The notes: generated by a model from the sequence alone, not told the origin. Positions 21,084 through 33,001 are shown, numbered from the stretch's first letter. The stretch is DNA of 64,000 nucleotides from Burkholderiales bacterium Ga0077547 (GCA_001464195.1 LNEY01000027.1:25984-89983), one strand, 5' to 3'. Made by a program: numbers and translations.

Positions 21084-22655
21084 ATGACGCATCTCCAAGG
21101 TCTCACGGTGCTGGTGCTCGGGCTCGGTGACTCGGGCCTCGCGATGGCGCGCTGGAGCGCGCGTTGCGGCGCCGCAGTGCGCGTCTGGGATTCGCGCGAA
21201 TCGCCGCCGCAGGCCGCGACCCTGGCCGAGCAGCTCCCACAGGCACTGCTGTTGAAGGGCGAGCTGAGCACCACGGCCTTGGACGGTGTGCAATTGGTGT
21301 TGAAGAGCCCGGGCCTGTCTCCGAACGACACGCGCATCGCGGGGGCACTGAACGCGGCCATCGAGCGCGGCATCGCCGTGCAGGGCGAGCTCGATCTGTT
21401 CGCGCGCGCGTTGGCCGATCTGACCACCGAGCGCGGCTATGCGCCGCAGGTGCTGGCCATCACCGGCACCAACGGCAAGACCACGACCACCGCCATGACG
21501 GCGCTGCTGGTCGAGCGCGCAGGCCGGCGTGTCGCGGTGGCCGGCAACATCGGCCCGACCCTGCTGCAGACGCTGGCCGACGCGCTCGATGGTGCGCCTG
21601 AGGCCCTGCCGCAAGTCTGGGTGCTCGAGCTCAGCAGCTTCCAGCTCGATGGTGTCGCCGGGTTCGAACCCGACGCAGCAGCGGTGCTGAACATCACCGA
21701 AGACCACCTCGACTGGCACGGTTCGATGACGCACTACGCCCAAGCGAAGGCGCGCATCTGGGGCCGCGAGGCCGTGATGGTGGTCAACCGCGACGATCCG
21801 CGCGTCGTCGCGCTGGCGCAGGCTGCACAGCCGCAGGCGCCGGTTGCCAAGGCCAACGTGAAAGCCCGGCTGCCGGCCGTGGTGCCTCGCACCGCCGTGA
21901 GCTTCGGGCTCGACGCACCGCAACACCCAGGCGACTTCGGGCTGATCACAGAGAACGGCATGGCCTGGCTGGTGCGAGCGCTCGAAGCCGACGACAGCGT
22001 TCCGCGCAAGCGGGTACGGGCAGGCGCCGTGATCGAACCCGAAGACCTCCACATCCAGCGGCTCATGCCCGCCGATGCATTGCGTGTGCGCGGGCGCCAC
22101 AACGCCGCCAACGCGCTGGCTGCGCTGGCGCTGGCCACCGCCATCGGCTGCCCGCTGGCGCCGATGCTGCATGGTCTGCGCGACTACGCCGGTGAGCCGC
22201 ACCGCGTGGCCTACGTGGCGACGCTCGACGGCATCGATGCCTACGACGACAGCAAGGGCACCAATGTCGGCGCCACGGTCGCGGCGCTGGCCGGTCTGGG
22301 TGCCGACCGCGAACCGTCGAAGCTGGTCGTCATCCTGGGCGGCGACGGCAAGGGCCAGGACTTCTCTCCGCTGACCGAGCCGGTGCGGCGCCATGCACGT
22401 GCCGTGGCGACCCTGGGCCGGGACGCGGCCCAGATCGAAGCCGCACTCGCCTCCATCGACGCTTTGCCATTGCAACGCCACGCCACCCTGGAGGCGGCCA
22501 CGCGCTGGTCGTTCGAGCAGGCGCGCCAGGGCGATGCGGTGCTGCTGAGCCCGGCCTGCGCCAGCCTGGACATGTTCCGCAACTATGCCCACCGTGCTGA
22601 AGTGTTCGTCGACGAAGTGCGAGCAATCGCGGCCGATGCGGGGGTGCCGGCATGA
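21084..22655 (+). CDS. murD: UDP-MurNAc-L-Ala D-Glu ligase MurD
   Basis: [57 protein letters not shown]. Confidence 0.96.
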   Translation: MTHLQGLTVLVLGLGDSGLAMARWSARCGAAVRVWDSRESPPQAATLAEQLPQALLLKGELSTTALDGVQLVLKSPGLSPNDTRIAGALNAAIERGIAVQGELDLFARALADLTTERGYAPQVLAITGTNGKTTTTAMTALLVERAGRRVAVAGNIGPTLLQTLADALDGAPEALPQVWVLELSSFQLDGVAGFEPDAAAVLNITEDHLDWHGSMTHYAQAKARIWGREAVMVVNRDDPRVVALAQAAQPQAPVAKANVKARLPAVVPRTAVSFGLDAPQHPGDFGLITENGMAWLVRALEADDSVPRKRVRAGAVIEPEDLHIQRLMPADALRVRGRHNAANALAALALATAIGCPLAPMLHGLRDYAGEPHRVAYVATLDGIDAYDDSKGTNVGATVAALAGLGADREPSKLVVILGGDGKGQDFSPLTEPVRRHARAVATLGRDAAQIEAALASIDALPLQRHATLEAATRWSFEQARQGDAVLLSPACASLDMFRNYAHRAEVFVDEVRAIAADAGVPA

Positions 22656-23947
22656 GTGCGGTGAGTCGTCCGATGCGCAGCGTGTTGCAAGCCCTGCGTG
22701 TCGATGCGCTGAAGGCGCGCGTGGCAGGTCTGTGGCCGCGCGATGCCTCCAACGGTGGTGCGATCCCGGTGCGCGACTGGATCCATGTGACGTCGGGCAG
22801 TCCGACCCGGGTGCTGGCGTTTGATCAGGCGCTGCTATGCGTGGTGGTGGGGCTGTTGGCGCTGGGCGTGGTGATGGTGTACAGCGCGTCGATTGCGATG
22901 TCGGACAACCCTCGTTTTTCGTTCTACACGCCCACGTATTTCCTGTCTCGGCATCTGCTCTCGCTGTGCATTGCCTGTGTGGCGGTGCTGATCGTCGTGC
23001 AGGTGCCTATGAATGTCTGGGAGGCGGCGGCACCGTGGATCTTCGCCGCGGCCCTGTTCCTGCTGGTGGTGGTGCTGATCCCCGCCGTCAGCGGCAACGG
23101 CGTCAAGGGCGCGCGGCGCTGGATTCCGTTGGGCTTCATGACCTTCCAGCCCTCCGAGCTCGGCAAGCTGGCCATGGCGATGTACGCCGCCGGCTACATG
23201 GTGCGCAAGATGGACGCCCGCGAGAACTTCTGGCAGGCGGTGCTGCCGATGGCCTTCGCGGTAGCGGTGGTCGGCCTGCTGCTGCTGGCCGAGCCGGACA
23301 TGGGCGCCTTCCTGGTCATTGCCACGATCGCGATGGGCATCCTCTTCCTCGGCGGCGTCAATGGCCGGATGTTCCTGCTGATCACCGCGGTACTGATCGG
23401 CGCCTTCGTGCTGATGATCACACTGAGCGACTGGCGGCGCGAACGCATCTTCGCGTACCTGGACCCATGGGATGAGAAGTACACGCTGGGCAAGGCCTAT
23501 CAGCTGTCGCACTCGTTGATCGCCTTCGGGCGCGGCGAGATCTTCGGTCAGGGCCTGGGGTCCAGCGTGGAAAAACTGCACTACCTGCCGGAGGCGCACA
23601 CCGATTTCCTGCTCGCGGTGATCGGCGAGGAGCTCGGCCTGGTCGGTGTTGCCTGCGTGATCGTGGCCTTCTTCTGGCTGTCTCGTCGGCTGTTCTACAT
23701 CGGCCGCCAGGCGATCGCGCTCGACCGCGTCTACGCTGGGCTGTATGCGCAAGGCATCGGGCTGTGGATGGGCGGCCAGGCGTTCATCAACATGGGCGTG
23801 AATCTGGGCGTGTTGCCCACCAAAGGTCTGACCTTGCCGCTGATGAGCTACGGCGGCTCGGCGATCCTGATGAACATGATTGCCTTGGCCATCGTGGCGA
23901 GGGTGGATATCGAAAATCGACAGCTCATGCGTGGAGGTCGCGCATGA
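22652..23947 (+). CDS. ftsW: Lipid II polymerase FtsW
   Basis: SEDS family: [55 protein letters not shown]. Confidence 0.96.
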   Translation: MSAVSRPMRSVLQALRVDALKARVAGLWPRDASNGGAIPVRDWIHVTSGSPTRVLAFDQALLCVVVGLLALGVVMVYSASIAMSDNPRFSFYTPTYFLSRHLLSLCIACVAVLIVVQVPMNVWEAAAPWIFAAALFLLVVVLIPAVSGNGVKGARRWIPLGFMTFQPSELGKLAMAMYAAGYMVRKMDARENFWQAVLPMAFAVAVVGLLLLAEPDMGAFLVIATIAMGILFLGGVNGRMFLLITAVLIGAFVLMITLSDWRRERIFAYLDPWDEKYTLGKAYQLSHSLIAFGRGEIFGQGLGSSVEKLHYLPEAHTDFLLAVIGEELGLVGVACVIVAFFWLSRRLFYIGRQAIALDRVYAGLYAQGIGLWMGGQAFINMGVNLGVLPTKGLTLPLMSYGGSAILMNMIALAIVARVDIENRQLMRGGRA

Positions 23948-24032
23948 ACGCCTGTCTGCCTTTCGATCGACCGCGCCGGGGTTTCGTCCCGGCGGGCTGC
24001 ACCGCAAGGCAAAAAAAGCAAGGGGGTCATGC

Positions 24033-25118
24033 ATGACCCAGCAGAGCAAACACCTGCTCGTAGTCGCAGCGGGAACGGGCGGTCACGTCATGCCCGGCCT
24101 CGCGGTGGCGAAGGAAATGCAGCAGCGTGGCTGGACCGTCAGTTGGCTGGGCACCACCACTGGCATGGAAAACAAGCTGGTACCACCCCACGGCATTCCG
24201 CTCGACACCGTCGCCTTCACTGGTGTGCGCGGCAAGGGCTGGCTGCACACGGTGACCGGTGGTTTCCGGCTGCTGGCCGCGTTCTGGACCTGTGCCGCCA
24301 TCATCCGCCGGCGCCGCGCGCAGGCCGTGCTGGGCATGGGCGGCTACTTGTGCTTCCCGGCGGGGCTGATGGCCGCCTTGCTGCGCCGTCCACTGATGCT
24401 CGTGAATGCCGATGCGGCGCTGCTGATGAGCAACCGATCGCTGTTGCCGGTGGCCGATCGTGTCGGCTTCGGCTTCGATGGGCCGGCAGCGCACGACACC
24501 CGACGTGGTGTGGTCACCGGCAACCCGGTGCGTGCCGAGATCGAGGCGCTGCCCGCGCCGTCGACACGGTTTGCCGGGCGCACGGGGCCGCTGCGGCTGC
24601 TGGTCGTTGGCGGCAGTCTGGGCGCTTCGGTGCTCAATCGCTGTGTGCCGCAGGCGCTGGCCCTGATGCCGAGCGCGCAGCGGCCGCAGGTGACCCATCA
24701 GACCGGTGCCGCGAATGCCGCCACAGTGCAGGCCGACTACGCGCAGGCCGCCGTGCAGGCCGAAGTGCTGCCCTTCATCGACGACATGGCCCAGCGGTTG
24801 GCCGACTGCGATGTGATCGTTTGTCGCGCGGGTGCGATCACGGTCAGCGAACTGTGTGCTGCGGGCGTCGCCGGCGTGCTGGTGCCCTTGGTGGTCAGCA
24901 CCACCTCGCACCAACGTGACAACGCGCAGTGGATGGCGTCGCACGGCGCGGCGGTGCAACTGGCGCAAAGCGAACTGTCGCCTCGGCACCTGGCCGATGT
25001 GCTGGCCGGGCTCACCCGCGAGTCGCTGCTCGCGATGGCGACGAAGGCCCGCGCGCTGGCGCGCCCTAAAGCCGCCGCGCGGGTGGCGGACGAGTTGGAA
25101 GGGCTGGTGACCGCATGA
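24033..25118 (+). CDS. murG: MurG N-acetylglucosaminyl transferase
   Basis: [57 protein letters not shown] 24033 with upstream AGGGGG. Confidence 0.95.
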   Translation: MTQQSKHLLVVAAGTGGHVMPGLAVAKEMQQRGWTVSWLGTTTGMENKLVPPHGIPLDTVAFTGVRGKGWLHTVTGGFRLLAAFWTCAAIIRRRRAQAVLGMGGYLCFPAGLMAALLRRPLMLVNADAALLMSNRSLLPVADRVGFGFDGPAAHDTRRGVVTGNPVRAEIEALPAPSTRFAGRTGPLRLLVVGGSLGASVLNRCVPQALALMPSAQRPQVTHQTGAANAATVQADYAQAAVQAEVLPFIDDMAQRLADCDVIVCRAGAITVSELCAAGVAGVLVPLVVSTTSHQRDNAQWMASHGAAVQLAQSELSPRHLADVLAGLTRESLLAMATKARALARPKAAARVADELEGLVTA

Positions 25119-26563
25119 AACACGCCGTCAAGCACATTCATTTCGTGGGCGTGGGGGGGGCCGGCATGAGCGGCATTGCCGAGATCCTGCACAACCTCGG
25201 GTACCGCGTGTCGGGGTCGGACAGCAGCGACAGCGCCACCTCGCGCCGATTGGCCGGTCTCGGCATCCGGGTCTCGGTGGGCCATGACGCGTCACACATC
25301 GAAGGCGCTGAAGCGGTGGTCACTTCGACCGCGGTGAAGGCCGACAACCCCGAGGTCATCGCCGCACGCGCCAAGCGGGTGCCAGTGGTGCCGCGTGCGG
25401 TGATGCTGGCCGAGCTGATGCGGCTGAAGAAAGGCATCGCGATCGCCGGCACGCATGGCAAGACCACCACCACCAGCCTGGTCACCAGCGTGCTGGCCGA
25501 GGCCGGGCTCGACCCGACCTTCGTGATCGGCGGACGCTTGAACGCCGCCGGGGCGAATTCACGATTGGGTTCGGGCGACCACATCGTCGTCGAGGCCGAT
25601 GAGTCCGACGCGTCGTTTCTGAACCTGCTGCCGGTGATGGCCGTGGTGACCAACATCGACGCCGACCACATGGACACCTACGGGCATGACCTGGGCCGGC
25701 TCAAGCATGCGTTCATCGAGTTTGTGCACCGCATGCCGTTCTATGGCGCCGCCATCGTCTGCTGTGACGACCCGGGCGTGCGCTCGATCATGCCGATGCT
25801 GTCGAGACCGGTTGTCACCTATGGCTTCGGTGCCGACGCGATGGTGCGCGCGGTCGAGGTGCAGGCCCGCGCCGGGCGCATGCACTTCACGGTGCAGCGA
25901 CGCAATGGTGTCGCGATGCCCGATCTGGACGTGACGCTGAACCTGCCCGGCGACCACAACGTGCTGAATGCGTTGGCCGCGATTGCGGTGGCCACCGAGC
26001 TGGAGCTGCCCGATACGGCGATGGTGCAGGGGCTGGCCGAGTTCCGCGGCGTCGACCGGCGCTTCCAGCGTTATGGCGAAGTGCCGGCAGCCGCTGCAGA
26101 CGGTACGCAAGGGGCCTTCACGCTGATCGACGACTACGGCCACCATCCGGTCGAAATGGCGGCCACGCTGGCTGCAGCGCGCGGTGCGTTCCCGGGTCGC
26201 CGGCTGGTGCTGGCCTTCCAGCCGCACCGCTACACCCGCACCCGCGATTGTTTCGAGGATTTCGTCAAGGTGATTGGCAGTGCCGATGCCGTGCTGCTCA
26301 CCGAGGTCTATGCCGCAGGCGAGGCGCCCATCGTCGCCGCCGATGGCCGTGCGTTGGCGCGCGCCCTGCGCGTCGCGGGCAAGGTCGATCCGGTGTTCAT
26401 CGACGACATCACCCTGCTGCCGCAGGCCATCCTGGATCACGCCCGTGCCGGCGATGTGCTGGTCTCGATGGGCGCGGGATCGATCGGCCAGGTCCCGGGG
26501 TTGGTGCTGGAGCTGCAGGCCCGCGCCGATGCGATGGTTGCCGCCACAGAGGTCACGCCATGA
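25115..26563 (+). CDS. murC: UDP-MurNAc L-alanine ligase MurC
   Basis: [56 protein letters not shown]. Confidence 0.96.
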   Translation: MKHAVKHIHFVGVGGAGMSGIAEILHNLGYRVSGSDSSDSATSRRLAGLGIRVSVGHDASHIEGAEAVVTSTAVKADNPEVIAARAKRVPVVPRAVMLAELMRLKKGIAIAGTHGKTTTTSLVTSVLAEAGLDPTFVIGGRLNAAGANSRLGSGDHIVVEADESDASFLNLLPVMAVVTNIDADHMDTYGHDLGRLKHAFIEFVHRMPFYGAAIVCCDDPGVRSIMPMLSRPVVTYGFGADAMVRAVEVQARAGRMHFTVQRRNGVAMPDLDVTLNLPGDHNVLNALAAIAVATELELPDTAMVQGLAEFRGVDRRFQRYGEVPAAAADGTQGAFTLIDDYGHHPVEMAATLAAARGAFPGRRLVLAFQPHRYTRTRDCFEDFVKVIGSADAVLLTEVYAAGEAPIVAADGRALARALRVAGKVDPVFIDDITLLPQAILDHARAGDVLVSMGAGSIGQVPGLVLELQARADAMVAATEVTP

Positions 26564-27564
26564 GCATCGATCCGAAAGCGTTGGGCAAAGTCGCGGTGCT
26601 CCTGGGCGGCACCTCGGCGGAGCGCGACATCTCGCTGATGTCTGGCAGCGGCGTGCTGGCCGCATTGCAGTCGCTGGGTGTGGATGCGCAGGCCTTCGAT
26701 CCGGCGCAGCGCGATCTGGCCGAGCTGAAATCACTGGGCATCGATCGCTGCTTCATTTCGCTGCACGGCCGCCATGGCGAAGACGGCACCGTGCAGGGCG
26801 CGCTCGAACTGCTGGGCATCCCGTACACCGGCTCTGGCGTGATGGCCTCTGCCGTGGCCATGGACAAGGTGATGACCAAGCGCATCTGGCTGGCCGAAGG
26901 CCTGCCGACGCCCCGCCATGTCTGGCTGGAAGCGACCCACGGGAAGGGCGAGCATTCGGCCGAGCAAGTGCAAGCCGTGCCAGCCCAGATCGGTCTGCCG
27001 CTGATCGTCAAGCCGCCGCGCGAAGGCTCGTCGATTGGTGTCACCAAGGTGCAAAGCGCCGATCAGATCGCCGATGCGGTGGCACTCGCCGCCCGCTATG
27101 ACGCCGACGTGCTGTGCGAGGAGTTCATTGCCGGCGAAGAAGTCACCTGCCCGGTGCTGGGAGAAGGTGCGCATGTGCGGGCGCTGCCGGTGGTCCGCAT
27201 CCGCGCACCGGAAGGCGCCTACGACTACCAGAACAAGTACTTCACAGACGTGGTGCAGTACCTGTGCCCGAGCGGTCTGCCGCAAGCCGAGGAGCGCGAG
27301 ATCCAGCGGCTGGCCATCGCGTCCTACCGCGCGTTGGGCTGCCGAGGCTGGGGCCGCGCCGACCTGATGATCCGCGGGTCCGACCGCCAGCCCTTCCTGC
27401 TGGAGATGAACACCTCGCCGGGCATGACGACGCATTCGCTGGTGCCGATGTCAGCGCGTGCCACGGGCATCGATTACCCGCAACTCTGCCTGCTGATCGC
27501 GAGCCAGGCCCGCCTCGATGGGCAGCCCGTGGTGGCGGCATCGACTTCGAGCCTTGCGGCCTGA
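26560..27564 (+). CDS. ddl: D-alanine--D-alanine ligase
   Basis: [51 protein letters not shown]. Confidence 0.96.
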   Translation: MSIDPKALGKVAVLLGGTSAERDISLMSGSGVLAALQSLGVDAQAFDPAQRDLAELKSLGIDRCFISLHGRHGEDGTVQGALELLGIPYTGSGVMASAVAMDKVMTKRIWLAEGLPTPRHVWLEATHGKGEHSAEQVQAVPAQIGLPLIVKPPREGSSIGVTKVQSADQIADAVALAARYDADVLCEEFIAGEEVTCPVLGEGAHVRALPVVRIRAPEGAYDYQNKYFTDVVQYLCPSGLPQAEEREIQRLAIASYRALGCRGWGRADLMIRGSDRQPFLLEMNTSPGMTTHSLVPMSARATGIDYPQLCLLIASQARLDGQPVVAASTSSLAA

Positions 27565-27580
27565 CCCGACGTCACGAACC

Positions 27581-28414
27581 ATGGCCAGCACCACCTTCAT
27601 CCGCCCACCCACCGCGGCCCGCCCTTCGCGTGACGCGGTGCCGGCCGATGTGCGCTGGATGCGGCTGACCGCGAACGGTCTGTATGCGCTGGCCGCGCTG
27701 GTGTTCGTCGCGCTGGCAGCTCATCTGCTGACGCGCCAGCCCGTGTTCGCGCTGCGGGCCATCCAGCTCGATGGCGACCTGACCCGCAACAGCGTGGCAA
27801 CGATCCGCGTCAACGCGGTGCCTCAATTGCGTGGCAACTTCTTCACCATCGATCTGCAGGCGGCGCGGCGCGCCTTCGAGACGGTGCCGTGGGTGCGCCG
27901 CGCGGTGGTGCAGAGGGTGTGGCCGAACCGCCTGGCCGTGCGGCTCGAGGAGCACCGGCCCGTGGCCCTCTGGCGTGGGGCAGACGACAACGGCGCCGCC
28001 GAGCAACTGGTCAACGCCCAAGGGGAAGTGTTCGAGGCCAACGTCGGCGATGTCGAAGGCGACAGCCTGCCCACACTCCAGGGACCTGACGGCACTTCGG
28101 CCGCAATGCTCTCGATGCTGACGCGCCTGCAGACCGTGTTTGCCCGGCAGGGCAGCCAGATCGACACGCTGCGACTCTCGAGCCGCGCGTCTTGGGCGAT
28201 CGAGCTCGACACCGGCGCGAAGGTCGAGCTCGGTCGAGGCAGCGATGACGAAGTGCTGGTGCGTGCGGACCGCTTTGTCTCGACGGTGACGCAGATGACG
28301 CAGCAGTTTCAGGCGCCGGTGGTCTACGCCGACCTGCGCCATCGCGATGGCTATGCGTTGCGGCTGCGCGGCATCACCACGGTGACCACCCCGGTCACTG
28401 TGAACAGGAATTGA
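27581..28414 (+). CDS. ftsQ: Cell division protein FtsQ
   Basis: N-terminal TM plus POTRA-like region between ddl and ftsA; ATG at 27581. Confidence 0.93.
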   Translation: MASTTFIRPPTAARPSRDAVPADVRWMRLTANGLYALAALVFVALAAHLLTRQPVFALRAIQLDGDLTRNSVATIRVNAVPQLRGNFFTIDLQAARRAFETVPWVRRAVVQRVWPNRLAVRLEEHRPVALWRGADDNGAAEQLVNAQGEVFEANVGDVEGDSLPTLQGPDGTSAAMLSMLTRLQTVFARQGSQIDTLRLSSRASWAIELDTGAKVELGRGSDDEVLVRADRFVSTVTQMTQQFQAPVVYADLRHRDGYALRLRGITTVTTPVTVNRN

Positions 28415-28427
28415 GCGAGAGGAACGG

Positions 28428-29657
28428 ATGGCCAAGGAACTGAAAGATCTGGTGGTCGGGCTCGACATCGGCACCGCCAAGGTGATGGTGGTCGTGGCCG
28501 AGATGCTGCCCGACGGCGAGTTGCGCGTGGCCGGTCTGGGCAGCGCACCGGCGCATGGCCTCAAGCGCGGCGTGGTCGTGAACATCGATGCGACGGTGCA
28601 GAGCATTCAGCAGGCGCTGAAAGAGGCCGAGATGATGGCCGACTGCAAGATCACGCATGTCTACACCGGCATCACCGGGAGTCACATCCGCGGCCAGAAC
28701 TCCACCGGCATGGTGATCGTGCGCGACAAGGAAGTGACGCCGGTCGACGTGGCGCGTGTGGTCGAGACCGCCAAGGCGATCAACATTCCGAACGACCAGC
28801 GACTGTTGCTCGTTGAGCCGCAGGAATTCGTCATCGACGGTCACGAGGTCAAGGAGCCAATCGGCATGAGCGGCGGGCGCCTCGAAGTGAAGGTGCACAT
28901 CGTCACCGGCGCGCAGAGCGCGGCCGAGAACATCATCAAGTGCGTGCGCCGCTGCGGACTCGAGGTCGACATGCTGGTGCTCAACCCGAGTGCCTCTAGC
29001 CATGCGGTGTTGACCGACGACGAGAAGGACCTGGGCGTGGCGCTGGTCGACATCGGTGCTGGCACCACCGATGTGGCGATCTACACCGACGGTGCGATCC
29101 GCCATACCGCGGTGATCCCGATCGCCGGCGACCTGATCACGAGCGACATCGCGATGGCGCTGCGCACGCCGACCAAGGACGCGGAAGAGATCAAGGTCGA
29201 GTACGGCGTCGCCAAGCAACTGCTGGCCGACCCGAGCGACCAGCTCGAAGTGCCGGGCCTGGGCGACCGCCCGCCACGCATGTTGAGCCGGCAGGCGTTG
29301 GCCGGCGTGATCGAGCCGCGCATCGAGGAAATCTATTCGCTGGTGCACCAGGTGATCCGCGAGTCCGGCTACGAGGAACTGCTGTCCTCAGGCATCGTGA
29401 TCTGCGGTGGCGCGGCGGTGATGCCGGGCATGGTCGAGCTCGGCGAGGACATCTTCCTGAAGCCGGTGCGCAAGGGCATCCCGCTGTACCACGGCGCGCT
29501 GCAGGACATGATGGCCAACACCCGTTCGGCCACCGTGATGGGCCTGCTCGAGGAAGGCCGCATGGCGCGCTCGCGCGGCCTGCGTGCGGCGCAGCAGGCC
29601 GGCTCCGTCAAGACGGTGCTGGGCCGGGCGCGCGACTGGTTTCTCGGCAATTTCTGA
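28428..29657 (+). CDS. ftsA: Cell division protein FtsA
   Basis: VVGLDIGTAKVMVVVAE, LVDIGAGTTDVAIYTDGAI, C-terminal RARDWFLGNF amphipathic helix. Confidence 0.97.
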   Translation: MAKELKDLVVGLDIGTAKVMVVVAEMLPDGELRVAGLGSAPAHGLKRGVVVNIDATVQSIQQALKEAEMMADCKITHVYTGITGSHIRGQNSTGMVIVRDKEVTPVDVARVVETAKAINIPNDQRLLLVEPQEFVIDGHEVKEPIGMSGGRLEVKVHIVTGAQSAAENIIKCVRRCGLEVDMLVLNPSASSHAVLTDDEKDLGVALVDIGAGTTDVAIYTDGAIRHTAVIPIAGDLITSDIAMALRTPTKDAEEIKVEYGVAKQLLADPSDQLEVPGLGDRPPRMLSRQALAGVIEPRIEEIYSLVHQVIRESGYEELLSSGIVICGGAAVMPGMVELGEDIFLKPVRKGIPLYHGALQDMMANTRSATVMGLLEEGRMARSRGLRAAQQAGSVKTVLGRARDWFLGNF

Positions 29658-29854
29658 GACGAACACCATGCGCCTGAACACGCACCACCACCTCTGCGCG
29701 GCACCACGTGTGCACTCGCGTGCACCCCCCAGTTTCCTGAAAGCGAAGACTGCGGACGATGGCCTCGGCCGGGATCACCACAGCGAACAACGAAGACCTG
29801 ACTAGACCTGACGACTGAACCCCTCAACGGCAACTGCTTACTCTGGAGAACAAC

Positions 29855-31069
29855 ATGGCCATCGAAATGATCGAAGAATTTGACCTCGGCACGCAAATCA
29901 AGGTGATCGGCGTCGGCGGCGGCGGCGGCAACGCGGTCGAGCACATGATCACGCAAGGCGTGCAAGGCGTGGAATTCGTCTGCGCCAACACCGATGCGCA
30001 GGCGCTCAACCGCTCCGGTGCGCACCAGCTGATCCAGCTCGGCAGCAGCGGGCTTGGCGCCGGCGCCAAGCCCGATGTCGGCAAGGCTGCGGCCCTGGAG
30101 GCCGAAGAACGCATCCGTTCGGCCATCGTCGGCTCGAACATGTTGTTCATCACCGCGGGCATGGGCGGTGGCACAGGCACCGGTGCTGCGCCGGTGATCG
30201 CGCGCATCGCGAAGGAAATGGGCATTCTGACCGTGGGTGTCGTGACCAAGCCCTTCGACTTCGAGGGCAACCGCCGGATGAAGATGGCCGATGTCGGTCT
30301 GGCCGAACTCGAAGCCAATGTCGACTCGCTGATCGTCGTGCTCAACGAGAAGCTGCTTGAGGTGCTGGGCGACGACGTGACGCAGGACCAGGCGTTTGCC
30401 GAGGCCAACGACGTGCTGAAGAACGCGGTCGGTGGCATCAGCGACATCATCCACATGCATGGCATGGTCAACGTCGACTTCGAAGACGTGAAGACGGTGA
30501 TGAGCGAACCGGGCAAGGCGATGATGGGCACCGCACAAGCCGGTGGGCCGGACCGCGCCACCAAGGCCGCTGACGCAGCCGTGGCCTGCCCGCTGCTTGA
30601 AGGCATCGACCTGTCGGGCGCCAAGGGCGTGCTGGTGCTGATCGCGGCCAACCGCAGCACGCTGAAGCTGTCGGAGAGCAAGAACGCGATGAACACCATC
30701 CGCCGCTATGCGGCCGAGGATGCGCATGTGATCTTCGGCACCGTCTACGACGAAAGCCTGGGCGACCAGCTGCGCGTCACGGTGATCGCCACCGGCCTGA
30801 GCCCGGCCCGCCGTCAGCAGGCCCCGATCAGCGTGGTGCACAGCGCGCCGATGCGCCGTACGGGGACGGATGACCTGCCGATCCTGAACAACGCCGTCGG
30901 TCACCCGGTCGGCGCGATGATGGGCACCGCAGGCGGCCCCGACTACGGCGGCATGAACACACCGAGTGTCTGGCGCACCCGCACGGCAGCAGCCAAGGTG
31001 GACGCGCTGGCCAGCAACGGCATGGACGAGATCGAGATCCCGGCCTTCCTGCGCAAGCAGGCGGACTGA
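29855..31069 (+). CDS. ftsZ: Cell division GTPase FtsZ
   Basis: [31 protein letters not shown]-terminal [14 protein letters not shown]. Confidence 0.98.
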   Translation: MAIEMIEEFDLGTQIKVIGVGGGGGNAVEHMITQGVQGVEFVCANTDAQALNRSGAHQLIQLGSSGLGAGAKPDVGKAAALEAEERIRSAIVGSNMLFITAGMGGGTGTGAAPVIARIAKEMGILTVGVVTKPFDFEGNRRMKMADVGLAELEANVDSLIVVLNEKLLEVLGDDVTQDQAFAEANDVLKNAVGGISDIIHMHGMVNVDFEDVKTVMSEPGKAMMGTAQAGGPDRATKAADAAVACPLLEGIDLSGAKGVLVLIAANRSTLKLSESKNAMNTIRRYAAEDAHVIFGTVYDESLGDQLRVTVIATGLSPARRQQAPISVVHSAPMRRTGTDDLPILNNAVGHPVGAMMGTAGGPDYGGMNTPSVWRTRTAAAKVDALASNGMDEIEIPAFLRKQAD

Positions 31070-31121
31070 TCAGTGGCCCCCCAGTCGCTGGCGCTCCTGC
31101 CCCCGAGGGGCGCCGCCTTCG

Positions 31122-31138
31122 GCCCGGGTGACCCGGGC
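31122..31138. repeat. GC-rich inverted repeat (GCCCGGGT-G-ACCCGGGC) within a possible REP-like intergenic element 31074-31145
   Basis: Perfect 8-bp inverted repeat, preceded by GGCGCTCC...GGGGCGCC (one G.U); located between ftsZ and lpxC. Confidence 0.5.
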
Positions 31139-31190
31139 TTCGGCGTGGCTGGATTGCGTGGCCACGGGGGGCGATCTCTACAATGAAGTG

Positions 31191-32126
31191 ATGCTGGCTC
31201 AGCGCACATTGAAATCACTGACCCGCGCGGTTGGCGTCGGCGTGCACGGCGGGCAGCGGGTCGAGATGACGTTGCGACCGGCACCTCCGGATACCGGGGT
31301 CGTGTTCCGCCGGGTCGATCTGCCACAGCCGGTGGACATTCCGGTTCGCCCGCAGTCGGTGTGCGACACCCGCATGGCCACGGCGCTGTCCCCGGGCGGA
31401 GACCCGGGTGCGCCGAAAGTGAACACTGTCGAGCACCTGCTGTCGGCCTGCGCAGGTCTGGGCATCGACAACCTGATCGTCGACATCACCGCCGAAGAGG
31501 TGCCCATCCTCGATGGCTCGGCGGCGTCGTTCGTGTTCCTGCTGCAAAGCGCTGGCATCGAACTGCAGGCAGCGCCGAAGCGTTTTTTGCGCCTGCGCAA
31601 ACCGGTGGAAGTGCGCGAAGGCGAGGGTGCCAGCCTGAAATGGGCGCGGCTCGAACCCTTCGACGGCTACCGACTGACCTTCGAGATTTCATTCGACCAC
31701 CCGGCGGTCAACCAGACCGGCCAGCACGTGGTGTTCGACATGGGTTCGGGCCAGTACAAGCGTGAGATCGCGCGGGCTCGCACCTTCGGCTTCACGAAGG
31801 ACGTTGAAATGATGCGTTCGCGAGGTCTGGGCCTGGGCGGCAGCCTCGACAACGTGGTGGTGGTGGACGACTACAAGGTGCTCAACAGCGGCGGGCTGCG
31901 CTATGGCGATGAATTTGCCAAGCACAAGATCCTCGACGCGATCGGTGACCTGTATGTGTTCGGCCACCCGCTGATTGGCGCTTACAGCGCATTCAAGTCG
32001 GGCCATGCGCTCAACAGCAAGCTGGTGTTGGCGGTGCTGGCCGACTCGGACGCGTTCGAGATCGTCACCTTCGCCGATGAGTCGAAAGCCCCTGCCGGCT
32101 TGGCCGAGTTGGCGCCCGCATGGTGA
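31191..32126 (+). CDS. lpxC: UDP-3-O-acyl-N-acetylglucosamine deacetylase LpxC
   Basis: [81 protein letters not shown]. Confidence 0.96.
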   Translation: MLAQRTLKSLTRAVGVGVHGGQRVEMTLRPAPPDTGVVFRRVDLPQPVDIPVRPQSVCDTRMATALSPGGDPGAPKVNTVEHLLSACAGLGIDNLIVDITAEEVPILDGSAASFVFLLQSAGIELQAAPKRFLRLRKPVEVREGEGASLKWARLEPFDGYRLTFEISFDHPAVNQTGQHVVFDMGSGQYKREIARARTFGFTKDVEMMRSRGLGLGGSLDNVVVVDDYKVLNSGGLRYGDEFAKHKILDAIGDLYVFGHPLIGAYSAFKSGHALNSKLVLAVLADSDAFEIVTFADESKAPAGLAELAPAW

Positions 32127-32176
32127 TCGGCCTGTTTTCAACGCAGCCACCGGCTGTGAACTGAAAGTCTGACGAC

Positions 32177-32383
32177 ATGGTGGTATTCGCTTGGGTGATG
32201 GGCTCGATCGTCGCGCTGATGGGTGGCATCAGTTTGGTGTCGTTCGCCATCTTCATCGGCACGGGCATCGACCTGTGGCTCAAACGCGCCCGCGGGTTCC
32301 GACGCTTTGCGTTCGCGGCAATGCTCTTTTGGTTCAATGTCTGGATCTGGGGCACCGTGGTGATGGTCCTGATCAACTGGTGA
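32177..32383 (+). CDS. Small two-TM hypothetical membrane protein
   Basis: 68 aa with two hydrophobic segments flanking KRARGFRRF. Confidence 0.6.
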   Translation: MVVFAWVMGSIVALMGGISLVSFAIFIGTGIDLWLKRARGFRRFAFAAMLFWFNVWIWGTVVMVLINW

Positions 32384-33001
32384 TCAGGATCGGTGGATAT
32401 CCAGGCCCAGGAAGTCGCGCACCGCGGCAAATGACGCCTCGAATTCGCTGAGTGCGTGATCGTGGCCCTCGAGTAATTGCATCGGGCAGCCCGCGTAGCG
32501 CGCGGCCATCTCTCGCCAGTCCAGCACCTCGTCGCCTTTTGCGATGACCGCGAAGTAGCGCGCTGGGTGGGCCAGGGTCGGTGGCGTCATGTCGCGCAGC
32601 TCGGCGATGTATTCAGGCCGAAAGTAGAAGCGCTCTTCGCTGTGCCAGGCGGTGGTCTCGCCGATTCGGTCGGCCAGGTCGCGAGCGGGATACACCGCAG
32701 GATTGAGCACCGCGACGCGGGCTGCATGCGCCCAGCGTTCGGCCAGCACCGTCGCGTAGAAGCCGCCTAACGAACTGCCGACCACGGCGGTCTGCGCCCA
32801 GGGCCAGCGGGCCGTGCCGCGCGCCAGCAGATCGATCGCGTCCCGCGGAGAAGGTGGCAGTTGGGGGCACCACCAATGGATGTCAGGCCGGTGCGTCTGT
32901 ACCCAGTCGCGGAACTGCCGGGCCTTGGCCGATTGCGGCGACGAGCGAAAGCCGTGCAGGTAGAGCAGATGCGAGACGGGCAACGCGTCGTCTGCGGACA
33001 C
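32384..33001 (-). CDS. YqiA-like esterase (alpha/beta hydrolase)
   Basis: HLLYLHGFRSSPQSAKARQ, VVGSSLGGFYATVLAE, LLEGHDHALSEFE; GTG start at 33001 inferred. Confidence 0.85.
   Translation of the reverse strand: MSADDALPVSHLLYLHGFRSSPQSAKARQFRDWVQTHRPDIHWWCPQLPPSPRDAIDLLARGTARWPWAQTAVVGSSLGGFYATVLAERWAHAARVAVLNPAVYPARDLADRIGETTAWHSEERFYFRPEYIAELRDMTPPTLAHPARYFAVIAKGDEVLDWREMAARYAGCPMQLLEGHDHALSEFEASFAAVRDFLGLDIHRS

Noticed and set aside
21655-21680. tRNA T-arm-like sequence GCCGGGTTCGAACCCGAC
   Set aside because: Lies inside murD in frame (AGFEPDA); no acceptor stem, anticodon arm or CCA context found.
19856-22592. Long - strand ORFs (523 aa each) antisense to mraY and murD
   Set aside because: Composition (H, Q, R, D rich, no hydrophobic pattern) is typical of antisense shadow frames; the + strand genes are unambiguous.
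25153-25160. G8 homopolymer near the start of murC as a phase-variable tract
   Set aside because: It encodes the conserved GVGGAGMSG nucleotide-binding loop in the correct frame; murC is expected to be essential, so phase switching is implausible.
29917-29937. GGCGGCGGCGGC tract in ftsZ as a repeat element
   Set aside because: Encodes the conserved GGGGGN nucleotide-binding segment of FtsZ.
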